Shown here: in pieces, positions 16,677 through 23,617 of the stretch | Numbering within the stretch: the stretch's first letter is position 1 | How the letters are laid out: the number at the start of each line of letters is the position of its first letter | From: Gallaecimonas pentaromativorans | GTDB lineage: Bacteria; Pseudomonadota; Gammaproteobacteria; Enterobacterales; Gallaecimonadaceae | Assembly: GCF_003751625.1 (NCBI RefSeq) | Contig: NZ_RJUL01000012.1 | Location: 92,089-156,088 of the forward strand | DNA length: 64,000 nucleotides | Direction of reading: 5' to 3' | Notes under the pieces: model-generated | The model's input: only the letters and a program-made list of their open reading frames with translations | What the model was told of the DNA's origin: nothing | Database searches by the model: none | Made by a program: the position numbers and the translations under genes

Positions 16677-16925
16677 ATGGCCATTTCGCAGCAACTGATT
16701 GAAGAAATTCGTGTTCTTTCCAGCTTCTCATTGAACTCGGTGCAAACCGGCATCAAGGTGCACCACGACGCCGAGCCGCAGCTGGTGGCCGCCACCCAGC
16801 GGCTCTTTGACAAAGGGCTGATAAGTGCCCGCGACGGCGGTTACCTCACCGAGCTTGGCCGGGAGACCGCCGAGCATATCCAACTGGCCCTGACCATCCT
16901 CAGCTCCGAACCCGCCCTTACCTGA
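16677..16925 (+). CDS. TIGR02647-type small conserved protein
   Basis: An 82-aa cytosolic protein preceded by AAAAAAGGAG. The pattern SLNSVQTGIKVHHDAEPQLV, a run LFDKGLI and GGYLTELGRETAEHIQ match a small gammaproteobacterial family (TIGR02647) with a winged-helix-like appearance and no proven function. It ends 8 bases inside the 3' end of the convergent diguanylate cyclase gene. Confidence 0.85.
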   Translation: MAISQQLIEEIRVLSSFSLNSVQTGIKVHHDAEPQLVAATQRLFDKGLISARDGGYLTELGRETAEHIQLALTILSSEPALT

Positions 16926-17862
16926 TCTGCCGCTGTTCAGGCGCATCGGCCCTGACAATCCTGTTGCGGCCGGTGCGCTTGGCTTCGTAGAGGGCGTCGT
17001 CCGCCCTTTTCAGCACCGTTTCACTGCAACTGTCGCCGCTGCCAAAGGCAGTCAGCCCGCCGCTGATGGAGCCGCCCTGGGCCAGGCTCAGCTGCGCCTT
17101 CAGCCCTTTGGCCAGTTGGATTCGGACCCGCTCTGCCACCGCCATGGCCAAATCGGGCGGGGTGTGAGCCATTAGCACCACAAATTCGTCGCCGCCGAGG
17201 CGGGCGCAGATATCGGCCGGCCTGAGCTGCTGGCGGCACAATTTGGCAGCCAGTTGCAGGGCCTGGTCGCCTTGCTGGTGGCCGTAGTCGTCGTTGATGT
17301 GCTTGAAGTGGTCGATATCGAACAGCAGTAGCGAGCAGGGAATGGCGCTGCGCTGAAAGTCGGCGAAGTGCTCATTCAGGGCTTGCATCAGCCGCCGCCG
17401 GCTATAGAGGCCGGTCAGCTCGTCGGTATCGCAATAATGGCGCAGCCTCGTTTCCAGCTCGTGACGCTCGGTGATGTTGCTGGCCACCCACAGCACTGCC
17501 TCTTCACAGGCCACCAAAAACGGCAGGGCCTGGACCCGGCCCTCGAACCAGATGCGGCCATCGGGGCCGTCTTCCAGGCCTTTGACATCACGGCCGCCCA
17601 GGCCGTATTCGACGATATGCAATTGTTGCTGGGCCAGGGCCTGGGCAATTTGCTGGCAGAACCAGTCGGCCTTTTCCTGCACCAGCACCTCGTGCAGTTG
17701 TTTACCCACCAAGGCGCTGCCGTCGTGGTAATAACGCAGATCGGTGCCGCCAAAAATACCGGCGTAGCGGCCGCTACGGGTGAGGATGAAAACCGGGTCG
17801 GGCAAGGCGTTGACTAACAACGCCAGTTGCTCGAGGGAAAGATTGGCCGGAGTGGGCTGCAT
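16918..17862 (-). CDS. PAS-GGDEF diguanylate cyclase
   Basis: A 314-aa protein. Residues about 10-135 form a PAS-like sensory domain (LPDPVFILTRSGRY at the start, ending VASNITERHELE). The GGDEF domain (about 145-305) starts with DELTGLYSRR, has FDIDHFKHINDDYGHQQGD and the intact catalytic loop LGGDEFVVL; it should make c-di-GMP from two GTP. No RxxD inhibitory site is evident directly before GGDEF (the preceding residues are ADICAR). No membrane segment, so probably cytosolic. Overlaps the 3' end of the convergent small gene by 8 bases. Confidence 0.9.
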   Translation of the reverse strand: MQPTPANLSLEQLALLVNALPDPVFILTRSGRYAGIFGGTDLRYYHDGSALVGKQLHEVLVQEKADWFCQQIAQALAQQQLHIVEYGLGGRDVKGLEDGPDGRIWFEGRVQALPFLVACEEAVLWVASNITERHELETRLRHYCDTDELTGLYSRRRLMQALNEHFADFQRSAIPCSLLLFDIDHFKHINDDYGHQQGDQALQLAAKLCRQQLRPADICARLGGDEFVVLMAHTPPDLAMAVAERVRIQLAKGLKAQLSLAQGGSISGGLTAFGSGDSCSETVLKRADDALYEAKRTGRNRIVRADAPEQRQIR

Positions 17863-17924
17863 TGCAACAGGGTTTGCTTAATTGTGACTCTCTGAGCCTA
17901 GTGTAAAAACGCCAACCTGCTGCA

Positions 17925-17955
17925 AATAAAAAGCCCGCCGAGTGGCGGGCCTGGG
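17925..17955 (-). terminator. Terminator after the fabF-like gene
   Basis: On the minus strand, GGCCCGCCAC-TCG-GCGGGCTTTTTATTT gives a GC stem with a strong T-run just after the fabF-like stop. Confidence 0.8.
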
Positions 17956-17956
17956 G

Positions 17957-19228
17957 TTAGCCGGGGAGCTTGCTGACTATCAGCGCAGCGTTGACGCCGC
18001 CAAAGCCAAAGCCGTTGCATAGGGCATGGGCGGTGGCCTGCTGGCGGCTGTGGTTGGGTAGCAGGTCGAGGTCGGCCATGGTGTCGTCCACCTCATCGAG
18101 GTTGAGGGTGGGCGGCAGGGTGTCGTTCATTACCGCCAGGGCGGTAAAGATGCTCTCCACACCGCCGGCGGCGCCCAGCAGGTGGCCGGTAGCAGACTTG
18201 GTAGACGAGACCGGGATGGCGGGCAAATCGGCGCCAAAGACGTTGCGCAGGCTGGCTATCTCGGCCCTGTCGCCTACCGGCGTGGAGGTGGCATGGGCAT
18301 TGATATAACCGATGTCCTGAGGCTTAAGACCGGCCATGGTCAGGGCGCGGCGCACCGCCGCCGCCGCGCCGGCGCCGTCTTCCGGGCCGGAGGTAATGTG
18401 GTGAGCGTCAGAGCTGGTGCCATAGCCGCTCAGTACCGCCAGTGGCTTGGCGCCTCGGGCCAGGGCGTGCTCAAGGGTTTCAATCACCAACAGCCCGGCC
18501 CCTTCGCCCATTACAAAGCCGCTGCGGGCGGCGTCAAAGGGGCGCGAGGCGCTGGCCGGGTCGTCTGTTTGGGTGCAAAGGGCCTTAAGGGCGTTAAAGC
18601 TCGCCAGGGACAATGGGTCGACACACGACTCGGTGCCGCCCACCAGGGCGACTTTGGCTTCGCCGCTGCGGATCATACGCATACCATCGCCTATGGCCTG
18701 CACCCCGGCGGCGCAGGCGGTCACCGGGCAGCCCATGGGGCCCTTAAAGCCGTATTTGATGGACAGGTTGCCGGCGGCCAGGTTGGCCAGGAAGGCCGGT
18801 ACGGTAAAGGGTGACAGGCGCTTGTAGCCGCGGCTGTCGAGGGTCTGCTGGGCGCTGGTGATGGTGGTAAAGCCGCCGATGCCGGTACCGATGATGGTGG
18901 CGGTGGCTTCCTGGTCTTCGACGCTTTGAGGCGCCCAGCCGGCCTGCTCCAGCGCTTCTTTGGCGGCGGCCAGGGCGTAGACGGTGAAGGGGTCGAGCTT
19001 CTTGCGCTCTTTGGGCTCGATGATGGCGTCCACATCAAAACCGGCATCGGCGTCTTGGTCGATGGTGGGCACTAGGCCTGCAATTTTGATGGGGAATTCG
19101 CTGGTGTCGAAGCGGTCGATAAAGCCAAGACCGGACTGACCAGCGGTCAGGCGCTGCCATACTGCCTTGACGCCGCAGCCAAGAGGGCTGACCATGCCCA
19201 TGCCGGTAATAACGATAGGTGAGTTCAT
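17957..19228 (-). CDS. fabF: Beta-ketoacyl-ACP synthase II (FabF-like)
   Basis: A 423-aa condensing enzyme of KASII length. The catalytic Cys is in VTACAAG, and the two His are in NAHATSTP and SATGHLLGAAGG; KS motifs GMGMVSPLG at the N-terminus and CNGFGFGGVNAAL at the C-terminus are intact. It extends acyl-ACP chains with malonyl-ACP. It is not next to acpP or fabG, so it is a stand-alone copy, perhaps a second FabF for adjusting chain length or unsaturation. The start at 19228 (MNSPIVITG) follows GGAG with good spacing. Divergent from a TetR gene 99 bases away, which may regulate it. Confidence 0.9.
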   Translation of the reverse strand: MNSPIVITGMGMVSPLGCGVKAVWQRLTAGQSGLGFIDRFDTSEFPIKIAGLVPTIDQDADAGFDVDAIIEPKERKKLDPFTVYALAAAKEALEQAGWAPQSVEDQEATATIIGTGIGGFTTITSAQQTLDSRGYKRLSPFTVPAFLANLAAGNLSIKYGFKGPMGCPVTACAAGVQAIGDGMRMIRSGEAKVALVGGTESCVDPLSLASFNALKALCTQTDDPASASRPFDAARSGFVMGEGAGLLVIETLEHALARGAKPLAVLSGYGTSSDAHHITSGPEDGAGAAAAVRRALTMAGLKPQDIGYINAHATSTPVGDRAEIASLRNVFGADLPAIPVSSTKSATGHLLGAAGGVESIFTALAVMNDTLPPTLNLDEVDDTMADLDLLPNHSRQQATAHALCNGFGFGGVNAALIVSKLPG

Positions 19229-19327
19229 CAGGGACTCCAGAGCCAAAGTGTTTTCTGGCCCAAACCCTAGCGTCCGGCACTATATGATCAAGGTAATATT
19301 CATTCCGGTTAAGTAAGGAGCAGCGCC

Positions 19328-19954
19328 ATGTCTCACCCAAAGGACCAGAAAGCCAGGTCCAGGGCCAGGATCATTGCGGCCGCTACCGAGCTGTTCAGCC
19401 GCCACGGCTTTGAAAAGGTCTCCATCAGTCAGATCATGAAAGAAGCGCGCATGACCCACGGCGCCTTCTATGCCCATTTCGACTCCAAAGAAGCACTGTA
19501 CTCGGCCTCTTTTGTTGAAACCCTCAAAGACAGCGGCCGCTCCCGGCTGGTAAAAACGCCGCTGCCGGTGAAAAAACTTATCGCCCTGGCCGCCAACTAC
19601 TGGGGGCTGCGCCAGAGCGGCAATGTCGGGCCCGGCCCCGAAGCGGTGCTGTTCAACGAAATTGGCAACGACAACGACCGTATCCGCCAGTTGTTCCAAA
19701 GCTCCTACGAGCATCTGCGCACCATGCTGGAGCGGCGCATCATCGCCCTTAATCGGCTGCACAAGGTGCAGGACGGCCCGGCGCTCATTCGTGACAAGGC
19801 CAGGGCCATTTTGGCGTCTCTGGTGGGCGCCGTAACCATGGCCAAGGTCATTGCCGACGACGAAGAGCGCCGCCGCATCCTTGAGGCTTCCCAGCAGCAA
19901 ATCCTGGCCATGCTCAAGGTCGGCAAAGACCGGGCGCTGCTGCAAAAGTCCTGA
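19328..19954 (+). CDS. TetR-family regulator divergent from fabF
   Basis: A 208-aa TetR/AcrR-type repressor. The N-terminal helix-turn-helix is standard (RIIAAATELFSRHGFEKVSI, then MTHGAFYAHFDSKEALY). The remaining 150 residues form a helical ligand-binding domain with no assigned ligand. AAGGAG lies just upstream. Because it is divergent from the FabF-like gene with a short shared promoter region, control of that gene by an acyl or related ligand is plausible; no clear palindrome was found there. Confidence 0.88.
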   Translation: MSHPKDQKARSRARIIAAATELFSRHGFEKVSISQIMKEARMTHGAFYAHFDSKEALYSASFVETLKDSGRSRLVKTPLPVKKLIALAANYWGLRQSGNVGPGPEAVLFNEIGNDNDRIRQLFQSSYEHLRTMLERRIIALNRLHKVQDGPALIRDKARAILASLVGAVTMAKVIADDEERRRILEASQQQILAMLKVGKDRALLQKS

Positions 19955-20019
19955 ATGCGGCTCGTGTTGCCGTGCCAGGCCGTGGATAATGGCGTAACGC
20001 TTTGGCCACAAGGGTATTC

Positions 20020-21006
20020 ATGTCGCGCTTCAATTTCTCCGACCTCACCCCGGACACCATCCTCAATGCCCTTGACGAGTTGGACATTGGTGTTAGTTCA
20101 GGCCTGCTGGCGCTCAACTCCTTTGAAAACCGCGTCTACCAGTTCCTCGACGACGACCGCAAACGCTGGGTGGTGAAGTTCTACCGGCCAGCCCGCTGGA
20201 GCGATGCACAAATCCAAGAAGAACACGACTTTGCCGAGGAGCTGGCAGCGGCCGAGGTGCCGGTGGTGGCGCCCCATCGTTTGCATGGCAAAACCCTGCA
20301 CCACTGCCAGGGCTATCGCCTGGCGCTCTATCCCTCGGTGGGCGGTCGGCCGGTGGAAATTGCCGATCTTGATACCCTCGATACCTTGGGCCAGTACTTG
20401 GGTCGGCTGCATCAGGTGGGCGCCAAAACCCCTTTTAGCCATCGTGAGCGGCTCGACCCGGCGCTGTTGTTGGCTAATGCCGTTACTGCCATCAACGAGA
20501 GCCAGCAAATCCCCGACTATCTGCAGCGACCCTTGGACGCCATTTTGAAACCGCTGGTAGACGCCACCTTAGCGGCCTTTGCCCAGGTGCAGGTGCCAAC
20601 GCTTCGCCTGCACGGCGATTGTCATGCCGGTAACTTCCTTGAAGGCAGTCAGGGGCTCTTCGTACTGGACCTGGACGATGCCCGCCAGGGCCCGGCTATG
20701 CAAGATTTATGGATGCTGCTTTGTGGCAGCCGCCACGAGCAAGAGAGCCAACTGGCGGTGCTGGTGGAGGCCTATGAGCAGTTTATGGATTTTGATGGGC
20801 GGCAACTGCGGTTGGTGGCGCCCCTGCAGGCCTTGCGCCAGGTGCAACATCTGGGCTGGCTGGCCCAGCGCTGGGGCGACCCGGCCTTTCCCTTGGCTTT
20901 CCCCTGGTTTGCCGAGCCGCGGCACTGGGAAAACCAGATCCTCAATTTCAAGGAAAGCCTGGCGGCACTTAACGAACCGCCGCTGCGATTATTGACCGGC
21001 ATGTGA
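20020..21006 (+). CDS. srkA: Stress response kinase A (YihE/RdoA)
   Basis: A 328-aa Ser/Thr protein kinase of the choline-kinase-like fold, the same length as E. coli SrkA, which counters MazF-linked death and acts in the Cpx response. Typical segments are LNSFENRVYQF, VVKFYRPARW, LHGDCHAGNF (catalytic loop with Asp), DLDDARQGPA (metal-binding) and QDLWMLLCG. The start at 20020 (MSRFNFSDLTPDTI) matches the E. coli N-terminus, and AAGGG lies upstream; the in-frame Met at 20002 is less likely. It is followed by dsbA as in E. coli, an operon known to be Cpx-controlled there. Confidence 0.95.
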   Translation: MSRFNFSDLTPDTILNALDELDIGVSSGLLALNSFENRVYQFLDDDRKRWVVKFYRPARWSDAQIQEEHDFAEELAAAEVPVVAPHRLHGKTLHHCQGYRLALYPSVGGRPVEIADLDTLDTLGQYLGRLHQVGAKTPFSHRERLDPALLLANAVTAINESQQIPDYLQRPLDAILKPLVDATLAAFAQVQVPTLRLHGDCHAGNFLEGSQGLFVLDLDDARQGPAMQDLWMLLCGSRHEQESQLAVLVEAYEQFMDFDGRQLRLVAPLQALRQVQHLGWLAQRWGDPAFPLAFPWFAEPRHWENQILNFKESLAALNEPPLRLLTGM

Positions 21007-21050
21007 AGCTGTGCCAGTTTAAAAACCTGTCACGCAACTGACCCAAGCCA

Positions 21051-21653
21051 ATGAAAAAAGGACTTTTTGCGCTCTTTATGTTGCTTGCCCTGCCGCTCTT
21101 TGCGGCGGATTTTCAGGCCGGTAAGGACTACCAGATAATAAAAGGTGCCTCGGGCACTGAACGGCCAGAGCTGCTGGAGTTTTTCTCCTTCCTTTGCCCC
21201 CATTGCTACGCCCTTGAAGGCACCCTCGACGGCGTACGCAGCAAGCTGCCGGCCAACATCGCCTTTGAAAAGGTACATATCGAAGCCTTGGGGGGCAGTA
21301 CCGGCAAGTTGATGGCCAGGGCCTGGGCCATCATGGAAACCCTTGGCGTCGAGGCCAAGGTGTCGCCGAAGATCTTCGACAGCGTGCACCGTTTTAAGGT
21401 GCGCTACCGGGATTTGCGTGACGTGCGGGCTGCCTTTGTAGCCGCCGGGGTCAGTGGCAGCGATTTTGACAACGCCGCCCGCTCCTTCCAGGTGGAAAGC
21501 CGCCTGAACCAAATGCGCCAGCGGGTAGAGGCCTTGCAACCGACGGCGGTGCCGGATCTGATTGTTAACGGCAAATACCGCATCAACCGAGCGGCGGTGC
21601 CGCAACCGGCCCAACTTCAGGCCCTGATTGAGTATCTGGCTACGAAAAAATGA
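21051..21653 (+). CDS. dsbA: Thiol:disulfide interchange protein DsbA, first copy
   Basis: A 200-aa periplasmic thioredoxin-fold oxidase with signal peptide (1-18, ending LFA). The active site is FLCPHCYA (CPHC, the classical DsbA motif) and the cis-Pro loop is AVPDLIV. It makes disulfides in exported proteins and is reoxidised by DsbB. Downstream of srkA, with a second DsbA only 87 bases further. The two copies share the CPHC site and the VNGKY segment but differ in the cis-Pro preceding residue (A-V-P here, G-V-P in the second), which may alter substrate choice. Confidence 0.92.
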   Translation: MKKGLFALFMLLALPLFAADFQAGKDYQIIKGASGTERPELLEFFSFLCPHCYALEGTLDGVRSKLPANIAFEKVHIEALGGSTGKLMARAWAIMETLGVEAKVSPKIFDSVHRFKVRYRDLRDVRAAFVAAGVSGSDFDNAARSFQVESRLNQMRQRVEALQPTAVPDLIVNGKYRINRAAVPQPAQLQALIEYLATKK

Positions 21654-21740
21654 ATGAAACTTTCCGTTCATCGCCGCTGCCTTAGCGGTGATGTATTTTG
21701 TGTTAGGCTAGCGGCGAAAATGCCATTCCCGAGGATAACT

Positions 21741-22349
21741 ATGAAAAATCTGTTGTTGGGCCTGGTTGCCCTTTGCCTTGTTCCCTTTGCGTTTGCCAAG
21801 GATTTCAAGGAAGGGGAAAACTACGACGTCATTAAAATGGCAGCGCCTACTGCCCAACCTGAAGTGACCGAGTACTTCTCTTTCCTGTGCCCCCACTGCT
21901 ACCGCTTCGAGCCCATCGTGCACGAGCTGGCTGCGCAGTTGCCCAAAGATGTGAAGTTCACCCGTAACCACGTGGACTTTCTGGGCCGCGACCTCGGTGT
22001 GGAGCTTTCCCGCTCCTACGCGGTGATGGAACTGCTGGGCGTGGAAGACAAAGTGGCGCCCAAAATGTTCTCCGCTATCCACGAGCAACATGTGCGCCTG
22101 ACCGGCCGCGACGATATCCGCAAGGTGTTTGTGGCTGCCGGCGTTCCTGGTGAGGACTTTGACTCCGCCGTGAACTCCTTCTCCGTCAACGGCCGCCTGG
22201 CCCAGATGGAGCGCAACACCCAGAGCGCCGACATTACCGGCGTACCCACTGTGGTGGTGAATGGTAAATACAAGGTCAACATGGGCTCGGTTTCTTCTAA
22301 GGAAGAATTGTTTGAGTTGGTTGATTACCTGACCCAGAAGAAAGATTAA
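21741..22349 (+). CDS. dsbA: Thiol:disulfide interchange protein DsbA, second copy
   Basis: A 202-aa DsbA with signal peptide (ending AFA) and CPHC in FLCPHCYR; the cis-Pro loop GVPTVVVNGKYKV is canonical. It has the full segment MELLGVEDKV...MFSAIHEQ seen in classical DsbA. The start at 21741 is chosen for the signal peptide and GAGGA upstream; the open frame before it is not coding. It is closer to the standard gammaproteobacterial DsbA than the first copy. A tandem duplication or two diverged paralogues in one operon with srkA, closed by a terminator. Confidence 0.95.
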   Translation: MKNLLLGLVALCLVPFAFAKDFKEGENYDVIKMAAPTAQPEVTEYFSFLCPHCYRFEPIVHELAAQLPKDVKFTRNHVDFLGRDLGVELSRSYAVMELLGVEDKVAPKMFSAIHEQHVRLTGRDDIRKVFVAAGVPGEDFDSAVNSFSVNGRLAQMERNTQSADITGVPTVVVNGKYKVNMGSVSSKEELFELVDYLTQKKD

Positions 22350-22350
22350 A

Positions 22351-22378
22351 AAAAGGGGCCGCAAGGCCCCTTTTTCTT
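22351..22378 (+). terminator. Terminator of the srkA-dsbA-dsbA operon
   Basis: AAAAGGGGCC-GCAA-GGCCCCTTTTTCTTT hairpin immediately after the second dsbA stop. Confidence 0.88.
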
Positions 22379-22651
22379 TGGCTGTTTTTTACTGCTGCTT
22401 GCCAAAGGCGCTTTGCGACAGGTGAAAGTGCTTCGACAGGTTGAGTGATAAAGGCATCCACAATGTTGGGGGCGTCTTTTACCGGGTGCGGGCCGTCTAT
22501 TGGGTCTACATGCCAGGCCTGGGCGGTGCAGTTGACTTCCTGCTGGCAGTTGGCGGCGTGAAAGCGACTTTGGCAGGATGGCCAGGAGCGCGAGGGTGAA
22601 AATCCGCTTGTGAGGATTGCTTATTAGCCAGAATGGCTGATTTTGGGCAAT
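22379..22651. other. Intergenic with coding-like minus-strand traces
   Basis: No intact gene. On the minus strand one frame reads a signal-peptide-like IFTLALLAIL (about 22570-22600), and a shifted frame continues with HAANCQQEVNC...WHVDPIDGPHP toward 22390. Neither has a start, and the second has no stop before the dsbA terminator. This may be a frameshifted relic of a small secreted protein, but the support is thin. Confidence 0.25.
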
Positions 22652-22682
22652 AAAAAAGCCCGCATGATGCGAGCTTTTTTAT
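22652..22682 (-). terminator. Terminator of the tRNA operon
   Basis: On the minus strand: AAAAAAGCTCGCATCATGCGGGCTTTTTTATT, a stem with one wobble and a strong T-run, directly after the tRNA-Pro CCA end. Confidence 0.88.
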
Positions 22683-22686
22683 TTTT

Positions 22687-22763
<77 letters not shown>

Positions 22764-22767
22764 AATA

Positions 22768-22844
22768 TGGGGTGGACGATGGGACTTGAACCCACGACAA
22801 CCGGAATCACAATCCGGGGCTCTACCAACTGAGCTACGCCCACC
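22768..22844 (-). tRNA. tRNA-His (GTG)
   Basis: A 77-base tRNA with anticodon loop ATTGTGA (GTG). The extra 5' G opposite discriminator C, typical of tRNA-His, is present, and CCA is encoded. Middle gene of the tRNA operon; corresponds to E. coli hisR. No tRNA-Leu lies between it and the Pro gene, unlike E. coli. Confidence 0.96.
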
Positions 22845-22872
22845 ATAAATTCTTTACGCCCATATATCGGGA

Positions 22873-22949
<77 letters not shown>

Positions 22950-22966
22950 CCGACCGGCGAGGGCAT

Positions 22967-22995
22967 ATAATACTGAGCTGCTATGGGGTCGTCTA
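22967..22995 (-). promoter_or_regulatory. Promoter of the tRNA operon
   Basis: On the minus strand TAGACG (weak -35), a 17-base spacer and TATTAT (-10), followed by a GC-rich discriminator (ATGCCCTCGCC) of the type seen at stringently controlled stable-RNA promoters. Position relative to tRNA-Arg is right. Confidence 0.55.
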
Positions 22996-23082
22996 CGGTA
23001 AGTCAGGAAAAAAGTGCCTAAAAGCGGCTGTTCGGCTACTTTATGGCCAGGAAGGTCAATTAAAAGACGGTGTGGGGGGCAT

Positions 23083-23496
23083 ATGAACCTGAAAATGATC
23101 GCAAAATGGGGTGCATCCTGGTTGTTATTGGCCTGGGCCGGGCTGGCACAGGGAGCTGATAGCCTCAGTGAAGCCCAGCGCCAGGCTATCGAAGCGCGCA
23201 TCCAACCGGTTGGCCAGCTTTATATCGAGGGGGATCAGCCTGCTACGGCACAGGCTGGCGGTGAACGCAGCGGCGAGGTTGTCTATCAGAAGGCCTGCTT
23301 TGCCTGCCATGCTACCGGCATGCTCAATGCGCCCAAACCCCACACTGACGACTGGCAGCCCCGTCTGGCCAAAGGCATGGATACCCTGGTGCAGCATGCC
23401 CTCAATGGCTTTAATGCCATGCCACCCAAGGGCGCCTGCCCCGATTGCAGCGAGGCGGAGCTGCGCGCCGCCATCGAATTCATGTCGGCAAAATAA
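23083..23496 (+). CDS. Cytochrome c5 family protein
   Basis: A 137-aa periplasmic mono-haem c-type cytochrome. It has a signal peptide (ending LAQGAD) and haem site CFACH. GFNAMPPKGACPDCS matches the C-terminal signature of cytochrome c5, where the Met is the sixth ligand and the Cys pair forms a disulfide. An electron carrier of the respiratory chain. The start at 23083 is chosen for the signal peptide, since the open frame back to 23014 is basic and non-secretory. A 110-base A/T-rich spacer follows. Confidence 0.9.
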   Translation: MNLKMIAKWGASWLLLAWAGLAQGADSLSEAQRQAIEARIQPVGQLYIEGDQPATAQAGGERSGEVVYQKACFACHATGMLNAPKPHTDDWQPRLAKGMDTLVQHALNGFNAMPPKGACPDCSEAELRAAIEFMSAK

Positions 23497-23552
23497 AGGT
23501 TATCAATTCCTGTATAAGATTTAGCTTTTTCGTTAATTAATTATTGTGGTCT

Positions 23553-23592
23553 GCCTAATTTCCATGCTAAAAAGTCTGACCGCCTAATTTTC
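23553..23592 (+). repeat. Short direct repeat in the upstream region of the GAF-GGDEF-EAL gene
   Basis: GCCTAATTT at 23553-23561 and again at 23582-23590, 29 bp apart, both preceded by a TCTG within a few bases. The spacing of nearly three helical turns could suit a regulator bound to one face; nothing more is known. Confidence 0.35.
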
Positions 23593-23617
23593 GGCCACCC
23601 AGCAGAATTTGAGCCTC

